DNA of 64,000 bases from positions 806,001 to 870,000 of the forward strand of contig NZ_NPDX01000001.1 of assembly GCF_002811945.1 (NCBI RefSeq). Direction: 5' to 3'. Within the stretch, counting starts at the first letter, position 1; each line of letters opens with the position of its first letter. The notes below the pieces were generated by a model. That model did no database searches. It saw only the letters and a program-made list of their open reading frames with translations, and was not told the DNA's origin. Positions 27,805-37,307 of the stretch are shown piece by piece. The stretch comes from Leptospira harrisiae. Lineage in GTDB: Bacteria; Spirochaetota; Leptospiria; Leptospirales; Leptospiraceae. Both the position numbers and the translations under genes were made by a program.

Positions 27805-29632
27805 TTCGGTCCGCCCAGGGGAGAGGGAATTCCGTTTTTCGCAATTTGATTTCGCCTGCCCGTAAGTATTCGCGAATGTCTCGATCTCGAAAGATAGTTT
27901 CACTAAAGGAAATTTCTCCCGAATTGGTGACGGTTTGGAGTTTTGCTGTGTAGTTGACAGTGTTTCCAAAATAGTCAATGTTACTGTTTAGGTTTACGGC
28001 CAAACAGTTTCCTGAATGGATTGAAATTCGTATTCTAACAGGTGTATGTTTGTTTTCAGGATGAAACCATTCTTGCATTTCTTTTGCAGCCTTTAGTGCT
28101 TGTAAGGGGCTTGAGAAACTCGCCATAACTGCATCACCAATGGTTTTAACAACCACTCCTCTGAAGTTTTGGATGATTTGGTTTGTTTTGATAAAATGTT
28201 CTCTTACTTGCAAAAAGGCGCCATGATCGCCTTCCGATTCATAGAATTTTGTGGAACCTACGATATCTGTGAAAAGGATAGTTTTGATTCCAATGTCTAG
28301 TTGAAGATTCGTGGCAATGGCTTCTTCTGAAAAAAGGTCTCGGAATTCTTGGTAGTTAAAAATTTCTGAAGGTCTTAAACTTGTTTGGTCCTCGCTTCTT
28401 TCTTCTAAAACTATAGTAATGTCTTCGTCTGATTCGTTTTCAAAAACGAGATTAGGTCGAGGTGAAACTTTAATTTCTTCTTCCTTCGTTTCGGAGAGCC
28501 ATAAAATATCTGTTTGTTGGTTATTCGGTTTGATATCAACTAAACGATATTTTTTATCTCCTTTTTTTCTAAGCCTAAAAATACCCGAACCAATTAGAAG
28601 GCTGGAAGAATAGGATTTTTTTCCTCCAATTTTTTTAGTTAGAAGTATATGTTGTTTTGTTGCAGGCTCTGCAGCACAGTACATCTGTTTTTCGACAATC
28701 CTGATTCCTGGGTGGAGATGGAAAGTTACTTCGATGGAGTTGACACCAGTCGTATCAAAATCAATTTCACATACATCACATTGGTCTTTGGAAGGAATGT
28801 CGCTGAGTTTTGATAGTGATGTTCTTGCTCCACGACAATGCGGACAAACGATGTCCCAACTAAGAGTAAACAAACCTAATCGACAGCCGTGTAAAAAAAG
28901 AAACAATACTTCATCTGGGTCTAAATCTAATTTTAGACTAACTTCTTTTATGCGAATTCTATATAAGTCGTTATCGGATGCGGATTTAATCCAATCAAAT
29001 ACTGAAGTGACTGTATCATTTGTGATACCAAGTTGGATCAATTTTTCCTTTTCTTGATCTAGTTTTTCTTTGTGAATCCATTGGGCATCAGGTGTGAACG
29101 TAGATTCTTTTCCTTGTTTGATTGTTTTTTGTTGTTTTCCTTTTTTGACTTCTTCTGCAATTTCATTTAATGTTTTGCGAAAATCTTCTCCCATTTTAGG
29201 CATAACAAATTCTAAAAGTTTGCGCATAAAAAAGTTTCTTGGAATCCACCCAAAATAAACATAAACTCTGCTTCTTGATTCCCCCAAAGGTTCTAAAAAT
29301 ATTTTTCCTCTAATGTAATGGCCAAACCCTTTTGTATAAATCCTTGCATGGAAAATTTCTTTGAGGTATTCCCATTCCCATGGAACTTCTTCCCATTCAA
29401 ATGAAAAACCTGCCACTTTGGTTTTGCCGATCAGTTTTCCATTTATTTCTTTATAATCAAATCGAGGCATTCCCATTCTTTTATTGAGTGAAGAAGTGTC
29501 AATGAGGTGAGGCCACATTTCTTCTCTCGTAACGGGAAGGTCAATTTCCCAAAGATAATCCATAGGTTTTGCTAGATTTTTCCATTTGTCTTCCCAAGGA
29601 TATTTTTGAAGTAAAGATTGTAAATCGATCAT
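27776..29632 (-). CDS. Class III adenylate/guanylate cyclase with N-terminal SRPBCC-like domain
   Basis: 618 residues in three parts. Residues 20-165 resemble an SRPBCC/START-like lipid-binding fold. Residues about 180-410 hold a winged-helix-like part and a four-cysteine zinc-ribbon motif (CPHC 263-266, CDVC 285-288), similar to the DUF5939 region of other cyclases. Residues 448-618 are the class III catalytic domain, with TILFTDIVGST (metal ligand Asp456) and KTIGDAVMASF (Asp500). It makes cAMP or cGMP from the nucleoside triphosphate; the specificity is not clear. No transmembrane helix, so cytosolic. Overlaps the GH5 gene by 4 bp. Confidence 0.88.
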   Translation of the reverse strand: MIDLQSLLQKYPWEDKWKNLAKPMDYLWEIDLPVTREEMWPHLIDTSSLNKRMGMPRFDYKEINGKLIGKTKVAGFSFEWEEVPWEWEYLKEIFHARIYTKGFGHYIRGKIFLEPLGESRSRVYVYFGWIPRNFFMRKLLEFVMPKMGEDFRKTLNEIAEEVKKGKQQKTIKQGKESTFTPDAQWIHKEKLDQEKEKLIQLGITNDTVTSVFDWIKSASDNDLYRIRIKEVSLKLDLDPDEVLFLFLHGCRLGLFTLSWDIVCPHCRGARTSLSKLSDIPSKDQCDVCEIDFDTTGVNSIEVTFHLHPGIRIVEKQMYCAAEPATKQHILLTKKIGGKKSYSSSLLIGSGIFRLRKKGDKKYRLVDIKPNNQQTDILWLSETKEEEIKVSPRPNLVFENESDEDITIVLEERSEDQTSLRPSEIFNYQEFRDLFSEEAIATNLQLDIGIKTILFTDIVGSTKFYESEGDHGAFLQVREHFIKTNQIIQNFRGVVVKTIGDAVMASFSSPLQALKAAKEMQEWFHPENKHTPVRIRISIHSGNCLAVNLNSNIDYFGNTVNYTAKLQTVTNSGEISFSETIFRDRDIREYLRAGEIKLRKTEFPLPWADRTDFVYIWKV

Positions 29633-31605
29633 AGTGGTTTTAGGATGAGAGTAGACTTCCCTCCATTTCCTTTGACTGTTAATTCACCTTCTGTTTCAGA
29701 AATTTTTTCTGCGTTGGAAAGTACGATCTGTACTCCGTTAGGATAAACAAACCTTGGAACTTTGATAAGACATGGTTCTTGGATGGAAATATCTGATACC
29801 CATTCGAAATGAAATTCTCGATTTTCTAAATTGTATTTCATTTTGATTGGGATACCTTGGGTAAAGGCAGCGTAAGGACGACAAAAACCTTCGATAGCTC
29901 TCCCCCCGCCACCATAGACATCAGGATCGGATCCAGGAATGATTTGGTCTTTTGAAAAGATGCTGAGGTCTTCTTGGTTCCAACCATCACCGACCATTAA
30001 ATCATTTTCATTAGAAGCGGTGTAGTTCCATAACGTATTAGATAAAAAAAGTTGATCCATTGCATTGTACATGGCATCGAGGGCCATTACATGACGTTTC
30101 CAAATTTTCGGAGAATGGTTTCCTTTTTTCCATTCTCTGTATGCTTTTCCACCTTGTAAGTCAAAAGGGATTCCGAACTCACCAATGAGACTTGGAATTT
30201 TTCCTGGCACTGAGTCCGCTGTATTTTTGATTCTTGTGAGTTGGCGAACATACATAGCTTCTATTCCAGATTTTCCGAATACTGGTCGTTTGGTGAGCGT
30301 GTCAATGGCTATGGGGTATAAAAATGTTTTGAATAGAAGTGTAAGGATGTCATACCAATGGGCAGCATTCACAGCAAGTTTAGGCGTTTCTCCATTTAAG
30401 TGTGGATGAGTGAATGCATCAGAGGCTTCTCTTTCGATAAAAACCATCCAATCATTTCTAATTTCCTGAATGGTTTCACCAACAGTGCGCATAAAAGGAA
30501 TTAGGTAATCCGCATCAAAATCAATGGTCCTTCCATTTACTTTTTGGAAATAATCATTTTTTTCAATAAAGGGTGTTCCGTCTTTTGTTATGGTATATGC
30601 GCCTTCTAATTGAAATGGATCTCCAGGTGAATTTGGTAACCAGATAGAGACTTTGTTTTGATTGACTGTGACTGTTTTAGTGGGGACAAATCCACCTTTC
30701 CAAACTTTGAGCGTAAGGTAAGGCAAATCAATCGAATGACCATGAGATGAGAATAAAGCATCAATGGGTGACCAACCAAGTCCTGGTTTTGCCGGGTCTA
30801 CTTCTGTATTTTTTAGGCCACGATCATTCATGGCCCGACCAATAAACCCTTTTCCGGGTTCGTTCAAAGAATCAAAACCTAAAACAAAGTCAAAACCTTT
30901 GACTCGTTCTGCTATCTGTTTCATACATCCCAAATAGTGACCTTGCAAATAATCCTGAACATTTTTTCCATTGATGAGGAAGTTGGGTGCAAAATCTTTT
31001 CCACCAAAAAACAAAGTCCAGAGGATGGCATTACCAGCATAACGATAGTTTTGTGACCAGCACATAGTAGGGTAATTTTCTTCCTGACGGATTCCAGGTC
31101 TTGAGTAGTCGTAAGCTCTTTGCATAACAATTGCTGCATCTGCTTCTGAAAGTTTGCGATAATCAATTCCTAAGGTTTCAAAAATCCAACCAGGGGCACC
31201 ATCGCCTCCTGTCATCCTTGACCAAACATCTTGGTGAAAATCAATAAAAACATAAAAACCATTTTCACCAGCCAAACGAACGATTTCTGTAAAGTAATCT
31301 AAGTAGGCTTCGTCATACTCATTCGGACCTTTGTGTTCGACTGCTTCCCATGTAGTTAATAAACGTATTACGTTAAATCCCCATCGTTTGAGCCTCGTAA
31401 AGTGGACATTCGCTTCAGAAAGAGGAAAGGGTCTTCCGATAAAACTAACTTCTTTGTGGTCGGAAAAATCGGTGGGAAATTGTGTTCCTCCATTCGGAAA
31501 GGGTACCTTGGTATCTCCGCCTAAATTTATACCGCGTAAAATTACTTTTCGTCCATTTGCATCTACAAACCATTCACCTTGGGGAGAGAGTTTTTTTGGT
31601 GCCAT
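29629..31605 (-). CDS. Glycoside hydrolase family 5 protein (endoglycoceramidase-like)
   Basis: A 658-residue protein with a GH5 (beta/alpha)8 barrel. Landmarks: GRKVILRGINLGG (18-30), NVIRLLTTWEAVE (78-90), FYVFIDFHQDVWSR (117-130), the acid/base Glu249 in FDSLNEPGKG and the nucleophile Glu476 in IGEFGIPFD. FHQDVWSR and the C-terminal beta domain (about 590-658) are like endoglycosylceramidases and related beta-glucosidases. No signal peptide is visible, unusual for the group, implying a cytoplasmic glycolipid or glycoside substrate, or unrecognised export. It is coupled to the cyclase downstream and lies 4 bp after the O-antigen-ligase-like gene. Confidence 0.85.
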   Translation of the reverse strand: MAPKKLSPQGEWFVDANGRKVILRGINLGGDTKVPFPNGGTQFPTDFSDHKEVSFIGRPFPLSEANVHFTRLKRWGFNVIRLLTTWEAVEHKGPNEYDEAYLDYFTEIVRLAGENGFYVFIDFHQDVWSRMTGGDGAPGWIFETLGIDYRKLSEADAAIVMQRAYDYSRPGIRQEENYPTMCWSQNYRYAGNAILWTLFFGGKDFAPNFLINGKNVQDYLQGHYLGCMKQIAERVKGFDFVLGFDSLNEPGKGFIGRAMNDRGLKNTEVDPAKPGLGWSPIDALFSSHGHSIDLPYLTLKVWKGGFVPTKTVTVNQNKVSIWLPNSPGDPFQLEGAYTITKDGTPFIEKNDYFQKVNGRTIDFDADYLIPFMRTVGETIQEIRNDWMVFIEREASDAFTHPHLNGETPKLAVNAAHWYDILTLLFKTFLYPIAIDTLTKRPVFGKSGIEAMYVRQLTRIKNTADSVPGKIPSLIGEFGIPFDLQGGKAYREWKKGNHSPKIWKRHVMALDAMYNAMDQLFLSNTLWNYTASNENDLMVGDGWNQEDLSIFSKDQIIPGSDPDVYGGGGRAIEGFCRPYAAFTQGIPIKMKYNLENREFHFEWVSDISIQEPCLIKVPRFVYPNGVQIVLSNAEKISETEGELTVKGNGGKSTLILKPL

Positions 31606-31609
31606 TGAT

Positions 31610-32929
31610 TTATCCTTCTATCCTTAATTCGGTTGTCGTTTTTTCTAACTCGGCATACAGATTGAGGTATCCGAGCAAAAAGTAAAATACAATTAAAACT
31701 TCATCATCTTGGAAATAACATTGTAAAAGTCCAGAAAAGAAAAATCCAACAAGTCCATAAGTCATAAAGCGAATTTTTTTAGGAATGTTCCCATTGAGGA
31801 GAGTGTATAGAATGACTCCAAATAACATAAGATAGAGGATACCCTGTGGGCCTCCAAAGACAGCAGTTAAATGGAAATAATCATTATGTGCATGACCTCT
31901 TTGGGTTACTTCATAAAAAAAGCTAAGTTCCTTATTTTCTTTTTCCTTCTCTTTTCTTGAAATTTCGATTTCTTTTTGGTAGTTCCCTGATCCTATTCCA
32001 AAAATTGGATTATTTTCGATCAATGGAAATGTAGAGTCCCAAATAAAAGTTCTTCCTGAGTCTGTATGTTTTTCACCACCAAATAATGGATCTACTACTC
32101 GTTTGACTGCATTAGTTGTTTTGTATCCGACAAAAACAAAAATGAATACTAAAAGTATGAAAACACCGATCCGTTTTAACATTTTTTTTGAGATATCTTT
32201 ATCTATAAAAACAAGAATATAAATACCGAATATCGTGCTGACCAATGCTCCGAGAAGTGAAGATCTTGCATTGTTGAATAAAAAAACAACTGATACTAAT
32301 AAAAGTAATGTGGCGTTGATAGAAATTTTAGGAATCGATTCTTTTTTATATAATGAATCATATAATCGAAAGACAAATCCTGGGAAAATAAAAGCAAGTA
32401 AACCTCCAAAGGTAAGATGGGTGTTCATCAGTCCAATGGGCAGATAAATATTGATGTTAGTGATTTTTCCATAATGGTGTTGGTAAGGCCAAGAAGTAGA
32501 AGTTTTGTAAAGGTCTGATATTAACCTCGAGAGTCTTGTCATTGAAAAGATAGAGGCAAAACCTGTTATTACCACCATTAGAGCAAAAATAAAAAAAGTT
32601 TTGTATAGGAATTGTTTATCTTCCGGTTTTATTCCTTGAACAGAAATAAATGCAGTCACAAGAAAGATATCTTTCATTTCATCACGAAACGCATGTTTGA
32701 TGGAATTGAAATCAAAACCTGAACCTGCGAAATGATACAAAACGGTTACAATTTGCCAGACATAAAATAAAAATAGAATTTTGACTAAATGGCTTTTGAA
32801 TTTTGGTTTTTCGGGTAGGAAGAGGAAAAAAACAAAAGATAGGAGTAAAAAAAGTTGGCTGAGGGAAACCGAAAGGGCACAGGAAATGATGGACAAAGCG
32901 AGAAACGATCGATAGATTCGGTAAAGCAT
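31610..32929 (-). CDS. O-antigen ligase/polymerase-like membrane protein (Wzy_C family)
   Basis: About 439 residues with ten or more hydrophobic helices. A large loop before the C-terminal helices carries RGHAHNDYFHLTAVFG, the His-containing motif of the O-antigen ligase (WaaL) and Wzy family, and SGRTFIWDSTFPLIE is also typical. It would join or polymerise polysaccharide on the periplasmic face of the inner membrane. ATG 32929 is chosen because it gives a compact N-terminus leading into TM1; upstream in-frame Mets would run into the divergent glycosyltransferase gene. WaaL and Wzy cannot be separated by eye. Confidence 0.82.
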   Translation of the reverse strand: MLYRIYRSFLALSIISCALSVSLSQLFLLLSFVFFLFLPEKPKFKSHLVKILFLFYVWQIVTVLYHFAGSGFDFNSIKHAFRDEMKDIFLVTAFISVQGIKPEDKQFLYKTFFIFALMVVITGFASIFSMTRLSRLISDLYKTSTSWPYQHHYGKITNINIYLPIGLMNTHLTFGGLLAFIFPGFVFRLYDSLYKKESIPKISINATLLLLVSVVFLFNNARSSLLGALVSTIFGIYILVFIDKDISKKMLKRIGVFILLVFIFVFVGYKTTNAVKRVVDPLFGGEKHTDSGRTFIWDSTFPLIENNPIFGIGSGNYQKEIEISRKEKEKENKELSFFYEVTQRGHAHNDYFHLTAVFGGPQGILYLMLFGVILYTLLNGNIPKKIRFMTYGLVGFFFSGLLQCYFQDDEVLIVFYFLLGYLNLYAELEKTTTELRIEG

Positions 32930-32978
32930 AACTTTGGATGAGACTAATGCTTTTCTCCAATTTGTAAAGAGGTAACAG

Positions 32979-34268
32979 TTGCGAGTCTTATATTTTTCCG
33001 ATACTTTTTTGCCGAAAACCGACGGAGTCGCAGTTTCCATTAAGAATTTTTCTGAACTTTTAGCTTTGCGAGGCCATGAATTTTGTATTTGTGCCCCTAA
33101 ATATGGGGATGGGGACTTTGAACGTATGACGGACAAAATCCAAGTGGTTCGATTTCGCTCTGGATATTTACCTAGTTATCCCGATATCAAGGTAGTTTTG
33201 CCTTCGCCTGGCAAAATCAAACGAGTTATTGAAGATTTTAAGCCGGATCTAATCCACATTCATACACCTGGGCTGCTCGGGCTTTATGCTGTCAATGCAG
33301 CAGAAAGGTTTGGGATTCCCACTATAGGAACATATCACACTTTGATGGCGGAACAAGAAATGTATGTTTCTTTTTATCGATTGTTTAAACTCGATAAACT
33401 TTTTTTTAAAGCCAATAAGTTTAAGAAAAAACTAAATATTGATGAGTTGGACAAAATTGTAAAATTTGATAATTTTAATATTCGCAAAAAAATAATCTTA
33501 AAGATTTGTAACGATATATATAACAGATGTGATGTGGTGATATCGCCAAGCCATCTCATTAAAGAACAGCTGATTGAATATGGAATCACTCGCCCCATTA
33601 CTGTAGTTTCCAATGGAATGGATTTAAAACGATTCCAAGGAACTCCAAAAATTTATTCTAGTGGTGATGCGCCCAAATTTTTGCATGTGGGTCGAATTTC
33701 TTATGAAAAAAATTGTGATGTTGTGCTCAATGCTTTTAAAACCATTCATGAATATTACCCAAAAGCAACACTCACTATCATTGGAGAAGGTCCCGCTATA
33801 CCTTCTTTGCAAAGACAAGCCGAACATTTAGGGATTCAAGACGCTGTCAGCTTTAAAGGTTTTATTCCTAATGCTGTATTACATGAAGAGTATCCCAAGT
33901 ATGATGTTTTTTTGACTGCCTCAACGATGGAAACCCAAGGACTTGTAGTTTTAGAAGCAATAGCTTGTGGACTTCCAGCCGTTGGTGTAGATGCTTTTGC
34001 TTTGCCAGAACTGATACGGCATGGCGAAAACGGATACATTGCCAAGTCATTTGATGCCAAAGGAATTGCGCAAGGTGCTTTAGAAATTATTCGTAATCCA
34101 GATGAGTACGCTAAGTTTTCTAAGAATTCCATTCAAATTGCATCAGGGCATGAAATGGAAAAATGCGTTGATACAATGGAAGAAGTGTATTCCAAAGTAA
34201 TCGAAGCAATGAAAGGTAAAGTGAAAAAATCAAATATCTTTGATTTGTTTTTTGACTTTATGCAATGA
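32979..34268 (+). CDS. Glycosyltransferase family 4 (GT-B) protein
   Basis: 429 residues with a GT-B fold. The N-terminal domain has [18 protein letters not shown] (acceptor-side loop) and [15 protein letters not shown]. The C-terminal donor domain has [28 protein letters not shown] and the nucleotide-sugar motif [18 protein letters not shown]. This is the GT4 pattern of mannosyl/glucosyl transferases, including diacylglycerol and phosphatidylinositol glycosyltransferases. Starts with TTG (AGAGGTAAC just upstream), 49 bp from the divergent O-antigen-ligase-like gene. Overlaps the next small gene by 4 bp. Confidence 0.9.
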   Translation: MRVLYFSDTFLPKTDGVAVSIKNFSELLALRGHEFCICAPKYGDGDFERMTDKIQVVRFRSGYLPSYPDIKVVLPSPGKIKRVIEDFKPDLIHIHTPGLLGLYAVNAAERFGIPTIGTYHTLMAEQEMYVSFYRLFKLDKLFFKANKFKKKLNIDELDKIVKFDNFNIRKKIILKICNDIYNRCDVVISPSHLIKEQLIEYGITRPITVVSNGMDLKRFQGTPKIYSSGDAPKFLHVGRISYEKNCDVVLNAFKTIHEYYPKATLTIIGEGPAIPSLQRQAEHLGIQDAVSFKGFIPNAVLHEEYPKYDVFLTASTMETQGLVVLEAIACGLPAVGVDAFALPELIRHGENGYIAKSFDAKGIAQGALEIIRNPDEYAKFSKNSIQIASGHEMEKCVDTMEEVYSKVIEAMKGKVKKSNIFDLFFDFMQ

Positions 34269-34465
34269 CAAGTTTTATTTCTCTTGAGTTACGATCTCTC
34301 ATTACAGGGATTGTTATCTTTTTGTTTCGTAATTTTTTGGCATTGGCCGCACTTGCTGAGTGGAATATGACTACGGTGTTGTTTCCTGAATCAGCTGGAA
34401 TTGTTTGTGTGTTTTTTGTGGTGATGATAAAAATCAGAAAAACAAAACTAGATATTATATCTTAG
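34265..34465 (+). CDS. Small membrane protein (66 aa)
   Basis: A 66-residue protein with two hydrophobic stretches (about 12-30 and 37-56) and a basic C-terminus (KIRKTKLD). It starts in an ATGA overlap with the glycosyltransferase stop, which favours real coupled translation. It stops 1 bp before the end of the convergent gene. No family recognised; it could tether or modulate the glycosyltransferase. Confidence 0.5.
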   Translation: MTSFISLELRSLITGIVIFLFRNFLALAALAEWNMTTVLFPESAGIVCVFFVVMIKIRKTKLDIIS

Positions 34466-34466
34466 T

Positions 34467-35495
34467 TCATTCTTTGTCCACAACTGGATAAAAAATCACA
34501 GATCGTAACATCCGACCTTCCTCTGTATCTTCATAGACAACTTCTGCTTGTTTGGCGCGAGCTGGTATATAGAGTTGCACTGCTTCTACAATTTCGTAGG
34601 CGCTGAGGGTATAATCTAAAACTTTGATGGCAAGTTCGGCACCAAGAAAACGTTCGCGAGTCACAGTTTTGGTTTCTGTTTTTTTTGTGATGATTAACCA
34701 TTTGTAAAGTCTTGCCGAACGATTAGTATCCAGTAGGTTCCCAATATCAAGTTTCATTTGGGGAAGGATTGCCGGAGTTTGTTTGAAACTAATCTCGATT
34801 CTCTTAATGTTAGTTTCACTTAACCTCAGGGATAATTGTTTGTCAAAAAGAGCGTCGTCAATGTATTCAATCCGATCACATGTTGAATAAACTGTATTAC
34901 ATAAATTCCCAAAATTTTTGTGAAAGAAAAATACCTGTAAAACTTTGCCAGTAGTTGGATGGTAAAGTACTTTCGCATTGTAATGCCCCATCCTTCCAAA
35001 TTTTAATACCGAACGGATTCGTTTGTAAATATTATAACTGAGCCCAAAAAGATCCTTAACGATAGGGACATCGGTGAATCCAAATCCGCGCGTCGCAATA
35101 TAAAATGGCTCTAAACTCACATGACCATCTCGTTTGGCAATTTCTCGCAAATATTCAGTAATACCATCCATTTTCGATTCACTGAGAGAGAGGGGGTGGT
35201 CTAATAAGTCGACTACCACCTTACCACTGTTTTTGCCTAGTTCTAACCAAACTTCATCTAGGTAAGCGCCATCCTCAGTATAAGAAACTTTTTTACAATA
35301 CAAATCTTGGCACTTAATTTGTTCTTCATAATCTGCTTTGTTAGGTGAGGGAAGAATCACCGGTTGGAATTCAGAAGAAAAATCTTCTGACCAAAGTTGG
35401 GAGGAATTTCCAAATAAGAAAAAAACTAGAAATAAAAAAAGGTTTTTGATTTTAAAAAATTTAGGAGATTGAAAAACATTCGTTCGAGAAAACAT
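34467..35495 (-). CDS. Exported protein of unknown function (342 aa)
   Basis: A signal peptide (IKNLFLFLVFFLFGNSSQLWSED) precedes a soluble domain with cysteine pairs in KCQDLYCKK and GNLCNTVYSTCD. No family is recognised; the C-terminal ERFLGAELAIKVLDYTLSAYEI looks helical. ATG 35495 follows GGAGG with a 5-bp spacer and is preferred to an in-frame Met 12 bp upstream. It is next to a GT9 glycosyltransferase and DUF4254 on the same strand, 41 bp downstream of the GT9 stop. Confidence 0.7.
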   Translation of the reverse strand: MFSRTNVFQSPKFFKIKNLFLFLVFFLFGNSSQLWSEDFSSEFQPVILPSPNKADYEEQIKCQDLYCKKVSYTEDGAYLDEVWLELGKNSGKVVVDLLDHPLSLSESKMDGITEYLREIAKRDGHVSLEPFYIATRGFGFTDVPIVKDLFGLSYNIYKRIRSVLKFGRMGHYNAKVLYHPTTGKVLQVFFFHKNFGNLCNTVYSTCDRIEYIDDALFDKQLSLRLSETNIKRIEISFKQTPAILPQMKLDIGNLLDTNRSARLYKWLIITKKTETKTVTRERFLGAELAIKVLDYTLSAYEIVEAVQLYIPARAKQAEVVYEDTEEGRMLRSVIFYPVVDKE

Positions 35496-35536
35496 CCAAA
35501 CCTCCAAGATCTTTACTGAGTAGAGATAAACCTAAA

Positions 35537-36595
35537 TTACCAAAGTGTATTTACATTTTGAATGAGTCGAATTCGTCTAACAACATCAAGTGGGTCAATG
35601 AGTTCCATACAGGCATGGTCTCCACGCCAACATTTGGTATTTCCATAAATGGAACAAGGGCGACAAGGTAAATCCACTTGTAAAACTCCAGAATCTTCCT
35701 GGGCAAAAGGACCAAATCCAGAAAGCGGATGTGTGGTTCCATATATTCCAATCACAGGTTTTTTGAGAAGGGCAGCGATATGAACGTTGGAACTATCCAT
35801 CCCAATCATAACATCTAACCTATCCATAATCCCAAGTTCCCCACGGATTCCTAAATTTCCACCTTGGACGATATGAGCACGTGTTTGGTGGTTTCGAAGG
35901 ATTTCTAATTCTTTTGTTTCGTCTTTTCCACCAAACAAAAATACATTACAATCTGGGAATTCATCTAACAAAACTTCGACAAGACGTTTGCATTTTTCAA
36001 AACTCCATTCTTTGAGCACATGTCCCGCAAATGGTGCAAATCCAAACCACTGTCCTTCTTTTTTGTCGATACCTATGGACTTAAAAAAATCTCGAGCATA
36101 CACTTTTGATTCCCCATCAACATTTAACCATGGGCCCTTTCGAATAGGTGCATCAAATCCTGCTTTTCGAAAAACATTTAAATAACGTTCTACTGTATGA
36201 GGAAGTTGGTTTAATTTTTTATTATAACGTCTTGTTTGTGCTAGTTTTTCCCTTCGACCTTTAATGATTTTGGAATAGGGAACACCTTGGCTACGAAATA
36301 AAAAGGCAATAAATCTAGAGCGGACTGACCCGTGCAAATCGATCACATGACCGAATGGTCCCAGTTTGGCGATGTCACGATACATCCTCCAGAGACCTAA
36401 AATTCCTTTGTATTTTTTTAGATTGATTCCTAAAACATTAAGATTGGGGATATTGTAGAAAAAAGGTGCGAAGTTTCCTCTTGTAACAACTGTCAGTTGG
36501 ATATTAGCGTATTTAGCTGCTATGGCGATGAGGGCTGGTGTCATCAAAGCCACATCTCCCATCGCCGAAAATCGTAATACCAAAAGGTTTGTCAT
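35537..36595 (-). CDS. Glycosyltransferase family 9 (heptosyltransferase-like)
   Basis: 352 residues with the GT9 pattern: LVLRFSAMGDVALMTPAL (N-terminal G-D loop), HVIDLHGSVRSRF, WFGFAPFAGHVLKEWSFEK, NVFLFGGKDE, and the donor site LDVMIGMDSSNVHIAALLKKPVIGIYG with a GPF loop. Such enzymes add heptose or related sugars to the inner LPS core in the cytoplasm. A C-terminal cysteine cluster (LPCRPCSIYGNTKCWRGDHAC) is typical of many GT9 members. Overlaps the DUF4254 gene by 4 bp (ATGA), the common GT9-DUF4254 pairing. Confidence 0.9.
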   Translation of the reverse strand: MTNLLVLRFSAMGDVALMTPALIAIAAKYANIQLTVVTRGNFAPFFYNIPNLNVLGINLKKYKGILGLWRMYRDIAKLGPFGHVIDLHGSVRSRFIAFLFRSQGVPYSKIIKGRREKLAQTRRYNKKLNQLPHTVERYLNVFRKAGFDAPIRKGPWLNVDGESKVYARDFFKSIGIDKKEGQWFGFAPFAGHVLKEWSFEKCKRLVEVLLDEFPDCNVFLFGGKDETKELEILRNHQTRAHIVQGGNLGIRGELGIMDRLDVMIGMDSSNVHIAALLKKPVIGIYGTTHPLSGFGPFAQEDSGVLQVDLPCRPCSIYGNTKCWRGDHACMELIDPLDVVRRIRLIQNVNTLW

Positions 36596-37203
36596 TTTTG
36601 ATTCTTATACAATGACGGATTTAAATTTTGATCATTGTACATCTTCATTTGACGATAAACTTTTACTCTTTTGGTTCCTTCTGAGTAGTCGGAAAAAAGT
36701 TCATCCAAACATTTTTTAAGATCTTCCCTTTGGTCTAGGAGAACATCTAGTTTGGCTTGGCATTTAGCAATGTGTTCTTTCGTGGCAGAGGAATCTTTTC
36801 TAGAAACTTGTTCTTCCATATGGTAGATCTTGAGTTCCAAAATACTCATTCGATCGAGTAACCAAGCTGGCGATTCGGAGTTTAACCTAGCGTCTGGTTT
36901 CGGAGTGATGGAACGAAACATATCTATCACAAAATCATCTAGTTTTTCCACCATATCTGTTCTATCTTGGTTTAGTTTATCGATCTTTCGTTTGAGGGCC
37001 ACAACATCTTCCAAAGCGATGTCGGGCCTACGGATTTCATCTTCAATATGCCATTGGATGGTATCGATGTGGTTTTTTTGATAAAGAGTGGATTCGAGAC
37101 TCCCTTCTGGGTAAGGGTTCGGATGAGGGGCTTCTTTTTTATGCCAATCCAGAACGGATTCCTGGAAAATTGAGACGGCTTTTATTGCTTCCAATGCTTT
37201 CAT
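36592..37203 (-). CDS. DUF4254 family protein
   Basis: About 203 residues, highly charged and mostly helical, matching DUF4254: QWHIEDEIRRPDIALEDV, KRKIDKLNQDRTDMVEKLD, DDFVIDMF and SIVELKIYH-like SILELKIYHMEEQ. The family commonly neighbours GT9 heptosyltransferases, as here (4-bp overlap), so it is probably an LPS-assembly accessory; biochemical role unknown. ATG 37203 or 37215 could be the start; no clear ribosome binding site separates them. Confidence 0.8.
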   Translation of the reverse strand: MKALEAIKAVSIFQESVLDWHKKEAPHPNPYPEGSLESTLYQKNHIDTIQWHIEDEIRRPDIALEDVVALKRKIDKLNQDRTDMVEKLDDFVIDMFRSITPKPDARLNSESPAWLLDRMSILELKIYHMEEQVSRKDSSATKEHIAKCQAKLDVLLDQREDLKKCLDELFSDYSEGTKRVKVYRQMKMYNDQNLNPSLYKNQK

Positions 37204-37307
37204 ATCGTACTGCAAATCATGATTTAATATGGTTTTCGGCGTTCAATCTAAATATTTCCCAGGTTTTTCGCTTTCTTTTGCCATATTTTTTAGTCTTTTT
37301 ACAATAC

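Noticed and set aside
27646..27978. Minus-strand open frame of 110 codons across the REP-like block
   Set aside because: Mostly overlaps the cyclase catalytic domain in another frame; no family or start signal.
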